Shown here piece after piece: positions 1 to 6,724 of a DNA stretch of 20,080 nucleotides. The stretch spans positions 1 to 20,080 of the forward strand of contig JAISFY010000088.1 of NCBI GenBank assembly GCA_031263345.1. The letters run 5' to 3'. The stretch's first letter is position 1. Every line of letters begins with the position of its first letter. Both the position numbers and the translations under genes were made by a program. This DNA is from Holosporales bacterium (GTDB lineage Bacteria; Pseudomonadota; Alphaproteobacteria; RUG11792). The notes beneath the pieces are model-generated. The model had not been told where the DNA came from. It worked only from the letters and a program-made list of their open reading frames with translations, and ran no database searches.

Positions 1-388
1 GGGCATGAAATATATATGGCAAATCCGTTACCTTGGAAAAAGATAGCATTTCCTCGAATACTGGAATTTGTTTCGCCCTGGGAGGAGAGTTATTATAGTG
101 GTAATCTAGACCAACTTCCCCAATCGCAACGACCTTATCATGAGTCAATAATCCGGCCATATTACGCCCCGTATGAGTTTCTTCCGAATGCAGTGGATGA
201 ATCCCTACTGAGCAACAGATTCCTTTATATTTAGCCGCTATTCCCAAATTTTGCTCAATTGTGCCAAAATCCGTCGAAACGGACAATAAATACCTTACAT
301 CAGCCAATTTTGCAAGTCTTAATTTTTCGTCTAAATCCTGATAAATTCCATCAAAAAAAAGGTGGCAATGGGAATCTACAAAATTCAT
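1..388 (-). CDS. tatD: TatD-family metal-dependent DNase, N-terminal part (gene continues beyond left edge)
   Basis: Reading leftward from the ATG at 388-386 gives 129 codons with no stop before the window ends, so only the N-terminal half is present. The protein starts MNFVDSHCHL, giving the amidohydrolase metal-binding DxHxH pattern (D5, H7, H9). It continues with GIHP (H63), GEVGLDY (E91, the bridging acidic residue of the family) and a hydrophobic strand ending in His128, where TatD proteins carry another metal ligand. TatD proteins are cytosolic metal-dependent nucleases of the TIM-barrel type. The start overlaps the lon stop codon by four bases (ATGA), so the gene is probably translated as the second gene of a lon-tatD unit. 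Family assignment is secure; the exact substrate and whether the gene is intact beyond the window cannot be seen. Confidence 0.9.
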   Translation of the reverse strand, partial: MNFVDSHCHLFFDGIYQDLDEKLRLAKLADVRYLLSVSTDFGTIEQNLGIAAKYKGICCSVGIHPLHSEETHTGRNMAGLLTHDKVVAIGEVGLDYHYNNSPPRAKQIPVFEEMLSFSKVTDLPYIFHA

Positions 389-2727
389 ACGAAAACGCGC
401 TCTAAAACTTCATCAATATGAGAAACACACCGAATACTAATCTCGGATAAAATTACGTTCGGTAATTCTGGAATATCCCTTTCATTTTCCTTCGGGATGA
501 AAACGCTTTTAATTCCGCTCCTACGAGCCGCCAGTAGCTTCTCTTTTAATCCGCCAATTCTTAGGACATTACCGATTAGGGTAATCTCTCCGGTCATGGC
601 GACATCTGCCCTAATCTGCTTTTTTGAGAAGGCTGACACGATGGCCGTGCAGATGGTAATCCCAGCCGATGGTCCGTCTTTGGGGACGGCCCCTTCTGGG
701 ACGTGTACATGTACATCACACTTCGAAAACTGCTCTTCATCGATACTAAAAGTCTTATACCTAGACTTAACATAGCTATAAGCCGCCTTAACGGATTCTT
801 GCATAACCTCACCTAACTTCCCAGTCGAAATTATATTACCGGTCCCCGGCAGCAAGATAGCCTCGATCGACAGGACGTCTCCGCCGGCTTCAGTCCAGGC
901 CAAACCGGTTGCTACTCCAACCTTCGGTTTATCTCCAGGGGCTAGTCGGGAGTATTTCGCGACTCCAAGATAATCCTTTATATTTTCGGTATCGACTTTA
1001 ATCGTCTTCAGTTTCCGATTAGAAACTAGCTTTCTAACAGCCTTTCTAGAAATTTTAGAAATCTCACGTTCTAGACTTCTCACTCCAGATTCCATCGTAT
1101 AGCAAGAAATAATCTTATTTATTGCTAGATCTGTTATTTCTAATTCTCCTGGCCTCAGGCCATTTTGCTCCATTTGTTTGAGGATAATATGCAGCTTCGC
1201 TATTGATAACTTTTCTTCTTCCGTATAGCCAGTCAAGTAAATGAGCTCCATACGATCCAGAAGAGCAGGATGAATACGGAGACTATTAGCAGTCGTTATA
1301 AACATTACTTCGGATAGATCGTAAGGAATCTCGATATAATTATCAACGAACGCGTGATTCTGCTCTGGGTCCAGGACCTCCAGGAGAGCGGAAGCAGGAT
1401 CTCCCCTCCAATCGGCCCCCAATTTGTCGATTTCATCGAGCATAACGACTGGGTTAGCAATCTTTGCTCGGCGAATAGCTTGCATTATTTTTCCGGGCAT
1501 TGCGCCAACGTAAGTCCTCCGATGCCCCCTAATTTCAGCCTCATCGTTAATACCACCCAATGCGATTCGAACGAAAGCTCTATCAATGGCCTCCGCGATG
1601 GCCTTTCCGAGGGATGTTTTCCCGACTCCAGGCGGCCCCACGAAACACATAATCTGCGCTTTCATTTTGGGGACTCTTTTCCGTACGGCGAGATACTCCA
1701 TGATTCGCTCTTTGATCTTTTCTAAACCGTAATGACTACGACCCAATATTTTCTCTGCCTGACGCAATGGGGCCTTCCCAGTCGCCGAGATCCACGGAAT
1801 ATTAATAAGCCAATCTATATACGTTCTGACGATACCACTTTCCTGAGACATCGGAGCCATATTTCGCAATTTCTTTAATTCAGAAATCGCTTTATCTTTT
1901 GCTTCTTTACTCATCGTCGATTTTTTAATTTTCTCATCGACCATTTTCAACTCGGCATTAAAATCATCAGTATCTCCAAGCTCTCGATAAATCGCCTTGA
2001 GCTGCTCATTTAGATAATATTCTTTTTGATTTTTCTCGACTTGCTTTTTAACGCGATTTTTTATTTTCTTTTCGACGAGGACAATCTCTGATTTTTCTTC
2101 CATCAAAAATATTAATTTCTCTAGCCTCTCTTTAACGGATAACGTTTCGAGAATTCCCTGACGCTCGCTGATTTTTAGCGGTAAGTACGAGGCAACCGTA
2201 TCACACAGTTTCGACGGATCTTCAATAGATGAAACGGAAGAAAACACATCCGCTGGTAATTTTTTATTCTGCTTAAAAAAACTCTCGAAATTGGATAAAA
2301 GGGCGAGAATCAATCCATCGATTTCCTTTTCACGATCTGCGATTATTTCCGCTGGAACTACTACGCCATTCATCATCTTACCATCGTCGATGACCTTGAT
2401 GATCGACGCTCTATAAAGGCCGCTAATGAGAATTTTAATTGTTCCATCCGTTAGCTGAATCATTTGATCTATATGACAAACCGTTCCAAAATCGAACAAG
2501 TCCTTCGGCGTGATGGCATCTATAGTCGGGTCCTTTTGAGTTACCAAAAGGACTCGCTGATCAATACTAAACGAAACCTCTATGGCCTTGATCGACTTCT
2601 GCCGCCCTATAAAAAGGGGAACAACAAATTCCGGGAAAACGACCGTATCCCTCAAGACGACGAGAGGAAGTGAAAGCTCAGATCCTGTCTGCTTGCGATG
2701 TACGGTCTTTTTTTTGATACGAGGCAT
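385..2727 (-). CDS. lon: ATP-dependent protease Lon
   Basis: This 780-residue protein has the length typical of bacterial LonA. It shows the LON N-terminal substrate domain (LPLVVLRDTVVFP near residue 20), a charged helical region (about 200-290), an AAA+ module with Walker A GPPGVGKTS (364-372) and Walker B VMLDEIDKLG (about 428-437), and a C-terminal protease domain with the PKDGPSAG motif. The catalytic dyad is Ser687 and Lys728 (in GGLKEKLLAA). Lon is a cytosolic hexameric Ser-Lys protease that degrades misfolded and regulatory proteins. The ATG at 2727 is preceded by only a weak ribosome site (CTAGG). A good promoter lies 33 bases upstream at 2760-2788, so lon is probably transcribed separately from radA. 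It overlaps the downstream tatD by four bases. No missing key residue was noted. Confidence 0.98.
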   Translation of the reverse strand: MPRIKKKTVHRKQTGSELSLPLVVLRDTVVFPEFVVPLFIGRQKSIKAIEVSFSIDQRVLLVTQKDPTIDAITPKDLFDFGTVCHIDQMIQLTDGTIKILISGLYRASIIKVIDDGKMMNGVVVPAEIIADREKEIDGLILALLSNFESFFKQNKKLPADVFSSVSSIEDPSKLCDTVASYLPLKISERQGILETLSVKERLEKLIFLMEEKSEIVLVEKKIKNRVKKQVEKNQKEYYLNEQLKAIYRELGDTDDFNAELKMVDEKIKKSTMSKEAKDKAISELKKLRNMAPMSQESGIVRTYIDWLINIPWISATGKAPLRQAEKILGRSHYGLEKIKERIMEYLAVRKRVPKMKAQIMCFVGPPGVGKTSLGKAIAEAIDRAFVRIALGGINDEAEIRGHRRTYVGAMPGKIMQAIRRAKIANPVVMLDEIDKLGADWRGDPASALLEVLDPEQNHAFVDNYIEIPYDLSEVMFITTANSLRIHPALLDRMELIYLTGYTEEEKLSIAKLHIILKQMEQNGLRPGELEITDLAINKIISCYTMESGVRSLEREISKISRKAVRKLVSNRKLKTIKVDTENIKDYLGVAKYSRLAPGDKPKVGVATGLAWTEAGGDVLSIEAILLPGTGNIISTGKLGEVMQESVKAAYSYVKSRYKTFSIDEEQFSKCDVHVHVPEGAVPKDGPSAGITICTAIVSAFSKKQIRADVAMTGEITLIGNVLRIGGLKEKLLAARRSGIKSVFIPKENERDIPELPNVILSEISIRCVSHIDEVLERVFV

Positions 2728-2759
2728 AAAACCTAGACGATTTGCCAGATACGATTGGT

Positions 2760-2788
2760 ATTCTAAACTAGCCCGTTGCCATTGTCTA
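2760..2788 (-). promoter_or_regulatory. Sigma70-type promoter for lon-tatD
   Basis: On the minus strand the -35 box TAGACA (2788-2783) and the -10 box TAGAAT (2765-2760) are 17 bases apart, each one mismatch from consensus. Transcription would start near 2753, giving a leader of about 25 bases. No heat-shock sigma motif was recognised. Confidence 0.65.
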
Positions 2789-2829
2789 TCCTGAACATTA
2801 CTTAATGAAACTTATGATGGCCCTGAAAA

Positions 2830-4206
2830 TTACTTTCTATTTACATTAACTACACTAAATACATCCTTAATCGATTTAATTCTTCTTATTTTGACATTAG
2901 GAACTCCATCGTGATCTCCAGTTTTATGAGAGCAATAAACTTCTTCAAACCCAAGTTTTTGCGCTTCCTTCATACGAGCAAAGGATAGGTGGGCCTGCCT
3001 AATTTCCCCCGATAAACTAACCTCTCCAAAAAAAACCGACTGTTTCGGAAGGGGTTTTTGAAAAGTTGAAGAAATGATAGCGGCAATGACGGCAAGGTCT
3101 GCAGCCGGTTCTGTAACCTTAAGCCCCCCTGCGACATTTAGATATACATCTCTGGTCGAAAAGTTCATTTTACAACGATTCGATAGAACGGCTACTAGCA
3201 TAGAAAGTCGATTAGCATCAAACCCAACGGAGGAACGCCGCGGGATCGCGATACTTGTAGGAGATATCAGAGCCTGAATTTCGAGGAGGATTGGGCGGGT
3301 CCCCTCGACTCCCGAGAAGACGGCCACGCCGCTAACCTCGGCATTATATCCTGATAGGAAAGCAGCCGACGGATTTGAAACCTCCTCTAAACCGTGCCCG
3401 GTCATCGAAAAAACCCCAATCTCATCTGTCGGGCCATATCGATTCTTTTCACATCTTAGGATTCTGTAATCGTAGGATCTATCTCCCTCAAAATACAGCA
3501 CGCAATCGACCATGTGTTCGAGGGTCTTTGGGCCAGCGATCGCTCCGTCCTTCGTGATATGCCCAACGATAATAATCGTTACCGTGCTCTTTTTAGCAAA
3601 ATTTACTAGCTCTTGAGTACAAAAGCGAACTTGTGATATACTCCCGGGAGGCGACTGGATTATATCAGATCCAATCGTTTGAATCGAATCGATAATGACA
3701 ATTGATCCACTACTCAGACTAGCCAGAGCGCTCATAATTTGATGAATATTGGAACAAGAGGCTATTTTTAAATGAGGATTATTTAATTGTAATCTCCGAG
3801 CACGCAATAAAACTTGATCAATCGATTCCTCCGCAGAAATGTAAACGAATTCGGGTACACCAGATACCTCTGATAATAATTGCAGGAGTATGGTCGACTT
3901 CCCGATTCCAGGAGAACCACCGAGAAGAATTACCGATCCATCGACTAACCCTCCTCCGAGAACTCGGTTCAATTCCTCAATTTTTGTTAAACGTCGAGAA
4001 GAAGAAGCTGAAACATCATTCTTGGTATTATTTTCTAAACACGCAAAAAAATCACTCTGCAGCTGGGCACAGTGACCTGACTGGCCTTCCTGAATAATTT
4101 CTTCGCAAACTGAGTTCCAGGCATTACAGATCTCACATTGCCCCATCCATTTAGACAAAACGGCCCCACAATCCTGGCAAACATATCTCGAACGCCCTTT
4201 TGACAT
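2830..4206 (-). CDS. radA: DNA repair protein RadA (branch-migration ATPase)
   Basis: The protein is 458 residues, normal for RadA. It starts with the four-cysteine zinc finger (C10, C13, C24, C27), followed by a RecA-like core with Walker A GGSPGIGKST (96-105), a Walker B strand SIVIIDSIQT (about 168-177) and the RadA-specific KNRYG motif (254-258). The C-terminal third is the Lon-protease-like domain, which in this family is a DNA-binding scaffold and not an active protease. RadA drives branch migration during recombinational repair, together with RecA. The ATG at 4206 has a poor ribosome site. A promoter candidate lies at 4253-4281. The gene stops 102 bases before lon, which has its own promoter. 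Confidence is high. Confidence 0.97.
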   Translation of the reverse strand: MSKGRSRYVCQDCGAVLSKWMGQCEICNAWNSVCEEIIQEGQSGHCAQLQSDFFACLENNTKNDVSASSSRRLTKIEELNRVLGGGLVDGSVILLGGSPGIGKSTILLQLLSEVSGVPEFVYISAEESIDQVLLRARRLQLNNPHLKIASCSNIHQIMSALASLSSGSIVIIDSIQTIGSDIIQSPPGSISQVRFCTQELVNFAKKSTVTIIIVGHITKDGAIAGPKTLEHMVDCVLYFEGDRSYDYRILRCEKNRYGPTDEIGVFSMTGHGLEEVSNPSAAFLSGYNAEVSGVAVFSGVEGTRPILLEIQALISPTSIAIPRRSSVGFDANRLSMLVAVLSNRCKMNFSTRDVYLNVAGGLKVTEPAADLAVIAAIISSTFQKPLPKQSVFFGEVSLSGEIRQAHLSFARMKEAQKLGFEEVYCSHKTGDHDGVPNVKIRRIKSIKDVFSVVNVNRK

Positions 4207-4252
4207 CAGTTCTTTAAATAAATGTAAAAGTACTTCAAAAGCCTAGATTTAA

Positions 4253-4281
4253 AGTGTAGCATCCAAAACGAACTTGGTAAA
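4253..4281 (-). promoter_or_regulatory. Candidate radA promoter with extended -10
   Basis: On the minus strand TTTACC (4281-4276) and TACACT (4258-4253) are separated by 17 bases. The -10 is preceded by TGC, giving an extended -10 TGCTACACT. The same nine bases form the -10 region ahead of rpsA (18705-18713). The promoter faces away from the tRNA-Gln promoter. Confidence 0.5.
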
Positions 4282-4345
4282 CTCAATAGGAGCTTCATTT
4301 TTCCCTCAATCTTCAATTTTTCCTCAATTACGTGTCATACGGAGT

Positions 4346-4374
4346 TTGAGAAATCTGTTTCTATGTCGTATAAT
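4346..4374 (+). promoter_or_regulatory. Promoter of tRNA-Gln
   Basis: TTGAGA (4346-4351) and a consensus TATAAT (4369-4374) are exactly 17 bases apart, which is the best -35/-10 pair seen in the window. Transcription would start near 4381, about 30 bases before the mature tRNA. Confidence 0.75.
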
Positions 4375-4410
4375 AATCTCGCTTCTGATGTTCGGGTTAT
4401 TGTTGTACTT

Positions 4411-4486
4411 TGGGGCATAGCCAAGCGGTAAGGCAACGGTTTTTGGTACCGTCATTTCCCAGGTTCGAATCCTGGTGCCCCAGCCA
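4411..4486 (+). tRNA. tRNA-Gln (anticodon TTG), CCA encoded
   Basis: The 76 bases fold as a standard cloverleaf. The acceptor stem TGGGGCA pairs with TGCCCCA (4476-4482), followed by discriminator G4483 and an encoded CCA (4484-4486). The anticodon stem ACGGT/ACCGT encloses the loop TTTTGGT with anticodon TTG, and the T arm carries GGTTCGAATCC. It reads glutamine codons CAA and, by wobble, CAG. Its last 35 bases lie on the opposite strand to the end of murG, whose stop codon is antisense to the region just after the anticodon stem. Confidence 0.97.
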
Positions 4487-5543
4487 ATTCTTTCATTACG
4501 ACCTCGATCACATTTGCCGTCGCTTCTGAGATTTTAAGCTGTCCTAATCGTTGTGATAACCGTTCACGTTGATCATGATCTGTTATAATTTTTTTAACGC
4601 TTGCCGTTAGTGTTCCTCGATTTAACCCCCTTTCCTCAATTATGATTGCTGCCCCCTCGTTAGCCAAAAACTGGGCGTTTGCCATTTGATCACCATTAAC
4701 TGAACGTGAAAATGGTATCAGAATCGCTGGCTTCTGAAACCCAATTATCTCAAAGATACTCGATGCGCCAGCTCGAGAAATAACCAAGTCGGCCTCCGCA
4801 TAAAGCCTGCCAATATCCTCAAAGAATGGAGCTACTACATAATCGATACCGATCGCATCATATTTTTCCCTTATTGCATCAATATCTGACGACTTACACT
4901 GTTCGATAATATTTAAGCAATATTCCTTGGCTAATTCGCAAATGGAATCGGGTATCACCTCTGAAAAAACTCGAGCCCCTTGGCTTCCACCAATGATTAG
5001 TATCGTGAACATTTTCGTATTTCGTTTTGGAAATGATTTGATATATGTCTTTTCAAATCTCGTTGGATTACCGGTTATAATATTTCTCTCGGAAACCTTC
5101 AAATGTTTAGTATCCGGAAATGAAATGAGGATCTTCCGCGCTAAAATTGACAGCAACCGGTTTGCCCTACCAAGAAGCGCGTTCTGTTCATGGATAATCG
5201 TTTTAATACGCAAGACTTGAGCAGCCAAAACGAATGGAGCGGATGGATATCCTCCGAATCCGATGACACAATCCACCCTATTTCTTAGCAAGCAGATTAT
5301 GCTCCGAATGAAATACAATACTAAGGAGCCGTACAGTTTGATCCGGGTTGACGTATCGATGTTTTGAACTATCTTCCGACCACCAAACGATCCCAGATAT
5401 CTATCTCCACGCCGATCCGTAACAAAAAGGACATCGATCCCTTCGAGGGCTAGCCGATCGGCAATGCAAAGCGCTGGAAAAACGTGACCACCAGTACCGC
5501 CCGCTACAATTGCAATTTTATTTTTTGGCTTTTTGTTGCACAT
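4452..5543 (-). CDS. murG: UDP-GlcNAc:lipid I N-acetylglucosaminyltransferase MurG
   Basis: This 363-residue protein transfers GlcNAc from UDP-GlcNAc to lipid I on the inner face of the membrane, making lipid II for peptidoglycan. Visible family motifs are GGTGGH (15-20), the GGYPSAPFV loop (98-106), HEQNALLGRANRL (118-130), the UDP-GlcNAc-binding GGSQGA (185-190), SRAGASSIFE (256-265) and the GDQMANA stretch (284-290). The ATG at 5543 gives a ten-residue lead to the glycine-rich loop, as expected. Its first 26 bases overlap the end of the upstream membrane-protein gene, suggesting coupled translation. The final 11 codons, reading LAGAPGFEPGK, are the antisense of the tRNA-Gln gene, so the tail is probably not part of the conserved fold. 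Having murG implies the cell makes at least lipid II. The remaining mur genes are not in the window. Confidence 0.96.
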   Translation of the reverse strand: MCNKKPKNKIAIVAGGTGGHVFPALCIADRLALEGIDVLFVTDRRGDRYLGSFGGRKIVQNIDTSTRIKLYGSLVLYFIRSIICLLRNRVDCVIGFGGYPSAPFVLAAQVLRIKTIIHEQNALLGRANRLLSILARKILISFPDTKHLKVSERNIITGNPTRFEKTYIKSFPKRNTKMFTILIIGGSQGARVFSEVIPDSICELAKEYCLNIIEQCKSSDIDAIREKYDAIGIDYVVAPFFEDIGRLYAEADLVISRAGASSIFEIIGFQKPAILIPFSRSVNGDQMANAQFLANEGAAIIIEERGLNRGTLTASVKKIITDHDQRERLSQRLGQLKISEATANVIEVVMKELAGAPGFEPGK

Positions 5544-6411
5544 TAAATATCATCGTGCTCCATCCTCGGCAGTATTTTTTATCTAAAAACATTTTGCTCC
5601 TCCTGGCAATGGTTTTCGATTTTTTGCATTCGAGAACTTCTTGTTGATCAGTCTCGAATTCACAAGATAACTCAAATTCTTCTTCATTCTTTTTCTTATA
5701 TCTAATTTCCCCAGATTTGAGGAAGCGCCTACTCTGAGCAAATACGGGATCGTTGATAAATTTCTGAACGTCATCATATACCGTCTTCTTCGCAAGGATT
5801 GCATTGGAGATCTCATCGATATGTTTCCGTAGTTCTATATCATGATTCATTTTCCACACGAGAATGGGGTGCAATAATGGTAAAACGACTGAAGCCAAAA
5901 CGACAATGTATATAACAATAACCTGCTGCAATCGCAATAAATATCGTGAGGCTAAGGCCAGGCTATCCCGAGCCTTCATGACCGCAAACGGATATAATAG
6001 GAAGAGGAAAGATACTGTAGCCTGAGATACCGATTGTAGAATACAGACTGTACTTTCGAAATCTACTAAGTTATTTATAAGTCGTATCAAATTTATCACA
6101 ACCAAAATGGAGGCCAGTATAGCGGCCCCAACTAGGATGGCCGTATCAATAATTTTCGTAAATGGTTCAATGGTATCGTTTACGAGATTTTTCCTGATAT
6201 GGCGCTCTGAGAAGAAAAAGATGATAAAGCTTGTGAATGTACCGAAAACTCGTGGTTTTAGGTCGCTTGAAAAAAATGGCTGCCAAGTTATATCGAGGCC
6301 ACCCAAAAATAAAATTCCACTCTCCTGTAAAGCGAAAAGAGCAAAACAAAAATAAGAATAGGCGACGACAGATAATATCCTAAAAAACAATAACATATGA
6401 CATTCTTTCAA
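5518..6411 (-). CDS. Polytopic membrane protein of unknown function, upstream of murG
   Basis: I do not recognise this 297-residue protein. Hydrophobic stretches at about residues 8-28, 53-68, 88-112, 122-145 and 162-187 suggest five membrane helices, followed by a hydrophilic, charged tail of about 110 residues (188-297) rich in Lys and Glu and containing three cysteines (C248, C258, C279). A second possible start is Met6. The 3' end overlaps murG by 26 bases, so the pair is probably co-transcribed. In many bacteria the gene before murG is ftsW, but this protein has no recognisable SEDS pattern, so it should not be called that. A -10-like TATAAT lies at 6437-6442. That it is a real gene is supported by its length, its membrane pattern and its overlap with murG; its function is unknown. 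Confidence 0.75.
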   Translation of the reverse strand: MKECHMLLFFRILSVVAYSYFCFALFALQESGILFLGGLDITWQPFFSSDLKPRVFGTFTSFIIFFFSERHIRKNLVNDTIEPFTKIIDTAILVGAAILASILVVINLIRLINNLVDFESTVCILQSVSQATVSFLFLLYPFAVMKARDSLALASRYLLRLQQVIVIYIVVLASVVLPLLHPILVWKMNHDIELRKHIDEISNAILAKKTVYDDVQKFINDPVFAQSRRFLKSGEIRYKKKNEEEFELSCEFETDQQEVLECKKSKTIARRSKMFLDKKYCRGWSTMIFNVQQKAKK

Positions 6412-6436
6412 AAAATGAAGCTTCTAAGAGAAGTTT

Positions 6437-6442
6437 ATTATA
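6437..6442 (-). promoter_or_regulatory. Possible -10 element for the membrane protein-murG unit
   Basis: A perfect TATAAT lies on the minus strand 26 bases before the ATG at 6411. No good -35 box is found at 16-18 bases, so the call rests on the -10 alone. Confidence 0.35.
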
Positions 6443-6473
6443 CTCAAAGGGCCATCGATATGCTACAGCAACC

Positions 6474-6502
6474 TAACTATTCACCCTGCTCCATAACTAT
6501 TC
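6474..6502 (+). repeat. Direct repeat TAACTATTC, two copies, 20-base spacing
   Basis: TAACTATTC occurs at 6474-6482 and 6494-6502. The start-to-start distance is 20 bases, about two helical turns, so both copies face the same side of the DNA. Eight of the nine bases recur at 15794-15801 beside the other copy of the 17-base motif. Confidence 0.5.
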
Positions 6503-6529
6503 TACGCTAGATCAAGATTAGTCCTGCCC

Positions 6530-6546
6530 TCGATATTAGTGGTTTA
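6530..6546 (+). repeat. 17-base intergenic motif, copy 1
   Basis: TCGATATTAGTGGTTTA is identical to positions 15776-15792. Both copies lie in regions between divergent genes, with the same orientation relative to the plus-strand gene. Confidence 0.7.
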
Positions 6547-6594
6547 ACGCCATATTGTAAAAATCGAAAACCAACCCCAGTTCTGGATACTCCA

Positions 6595-6627
6595 TTTTTT
6601 TGTGTGATAGATTTTTTGTGTGATAGA
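6595..6627 (+). repeat. Tandem duplication of a T-tract unit
   Basis: The unit TTTTTTTGTGTGATAGA (6595-6611) is followed at once by a second copy with one T fewer (6612-6627). It lies just upstream of the potA -35 candidate. Confidence 0.8.
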
Positions 6628-6635
6628 TTAGTTTT

Positions 6636-6665
6636 TTGACATTGCAGGGCTCGTGATGCTAACAT
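6636..6665 (+). promoter_or_regulatory. Candidate potAB promoter
   Basis: A consensus -35 TTGACA (6636-6641) is followed after 18 bases by TAACAT (6660-6665), four of six matches to a -10. Transcription would start near 6672 and give a leader of about 55-70 bases that contains the degenerate motif copy at 6706. Confidence 0.5.
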
Positions 6666-6705
6666 TCCTGTTGATTTTGTATTATTTTATGTGGCCCTGA
6701 TCTCT

Positions 6706-6722
6706 TTGAGATTAGTCGTTTA
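6706..6722 (+). repeat. Degenerate copy of the 17-base motif next to the potA start
   Basis: TTGAGATTAGTCGTTTA matches the motif at 6530 and 15776 in 14 of 17 positions. It ends five bases before the GGAGGA ribosome site, so it could sit in the potA leader RNA. Confidence 0.4.
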
Positions 6723-6724
6723 AT

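Larger units (their letters stand above)
6412..6724. other. Divergent intergenic region rich in short repeats
   Basis: These 313 bases separate the minus-strand membrane-protein gene from potA and hold no convincing ORF. From left to right I see a minus-strand TATAAT (6437-6442), two copies of TAACTATTC exactly 20 bases apart (6474, 6494), a 17-base motif repeated exactly at 15776 (here 6530-6546), a tandem duplication of a T-tract unit (6595-6627), a potA promoter candidate (6636-6665) and a 14/17 copy of the 17-base motif (6706-6722) directly before the potA ribosome site. Confidence 0.7.

Noticed and set aside
1354..1725. 123-residue plus-strand ORF inside lon
   Set aside because: It is antisense to the Lon ATPase domain and lacks a ribosome site or family features.
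5518..6411. Calling the gene before murG ftsW
   Set aside because: Only about five helices and no SEDS-type motifs; position alone is not enough.
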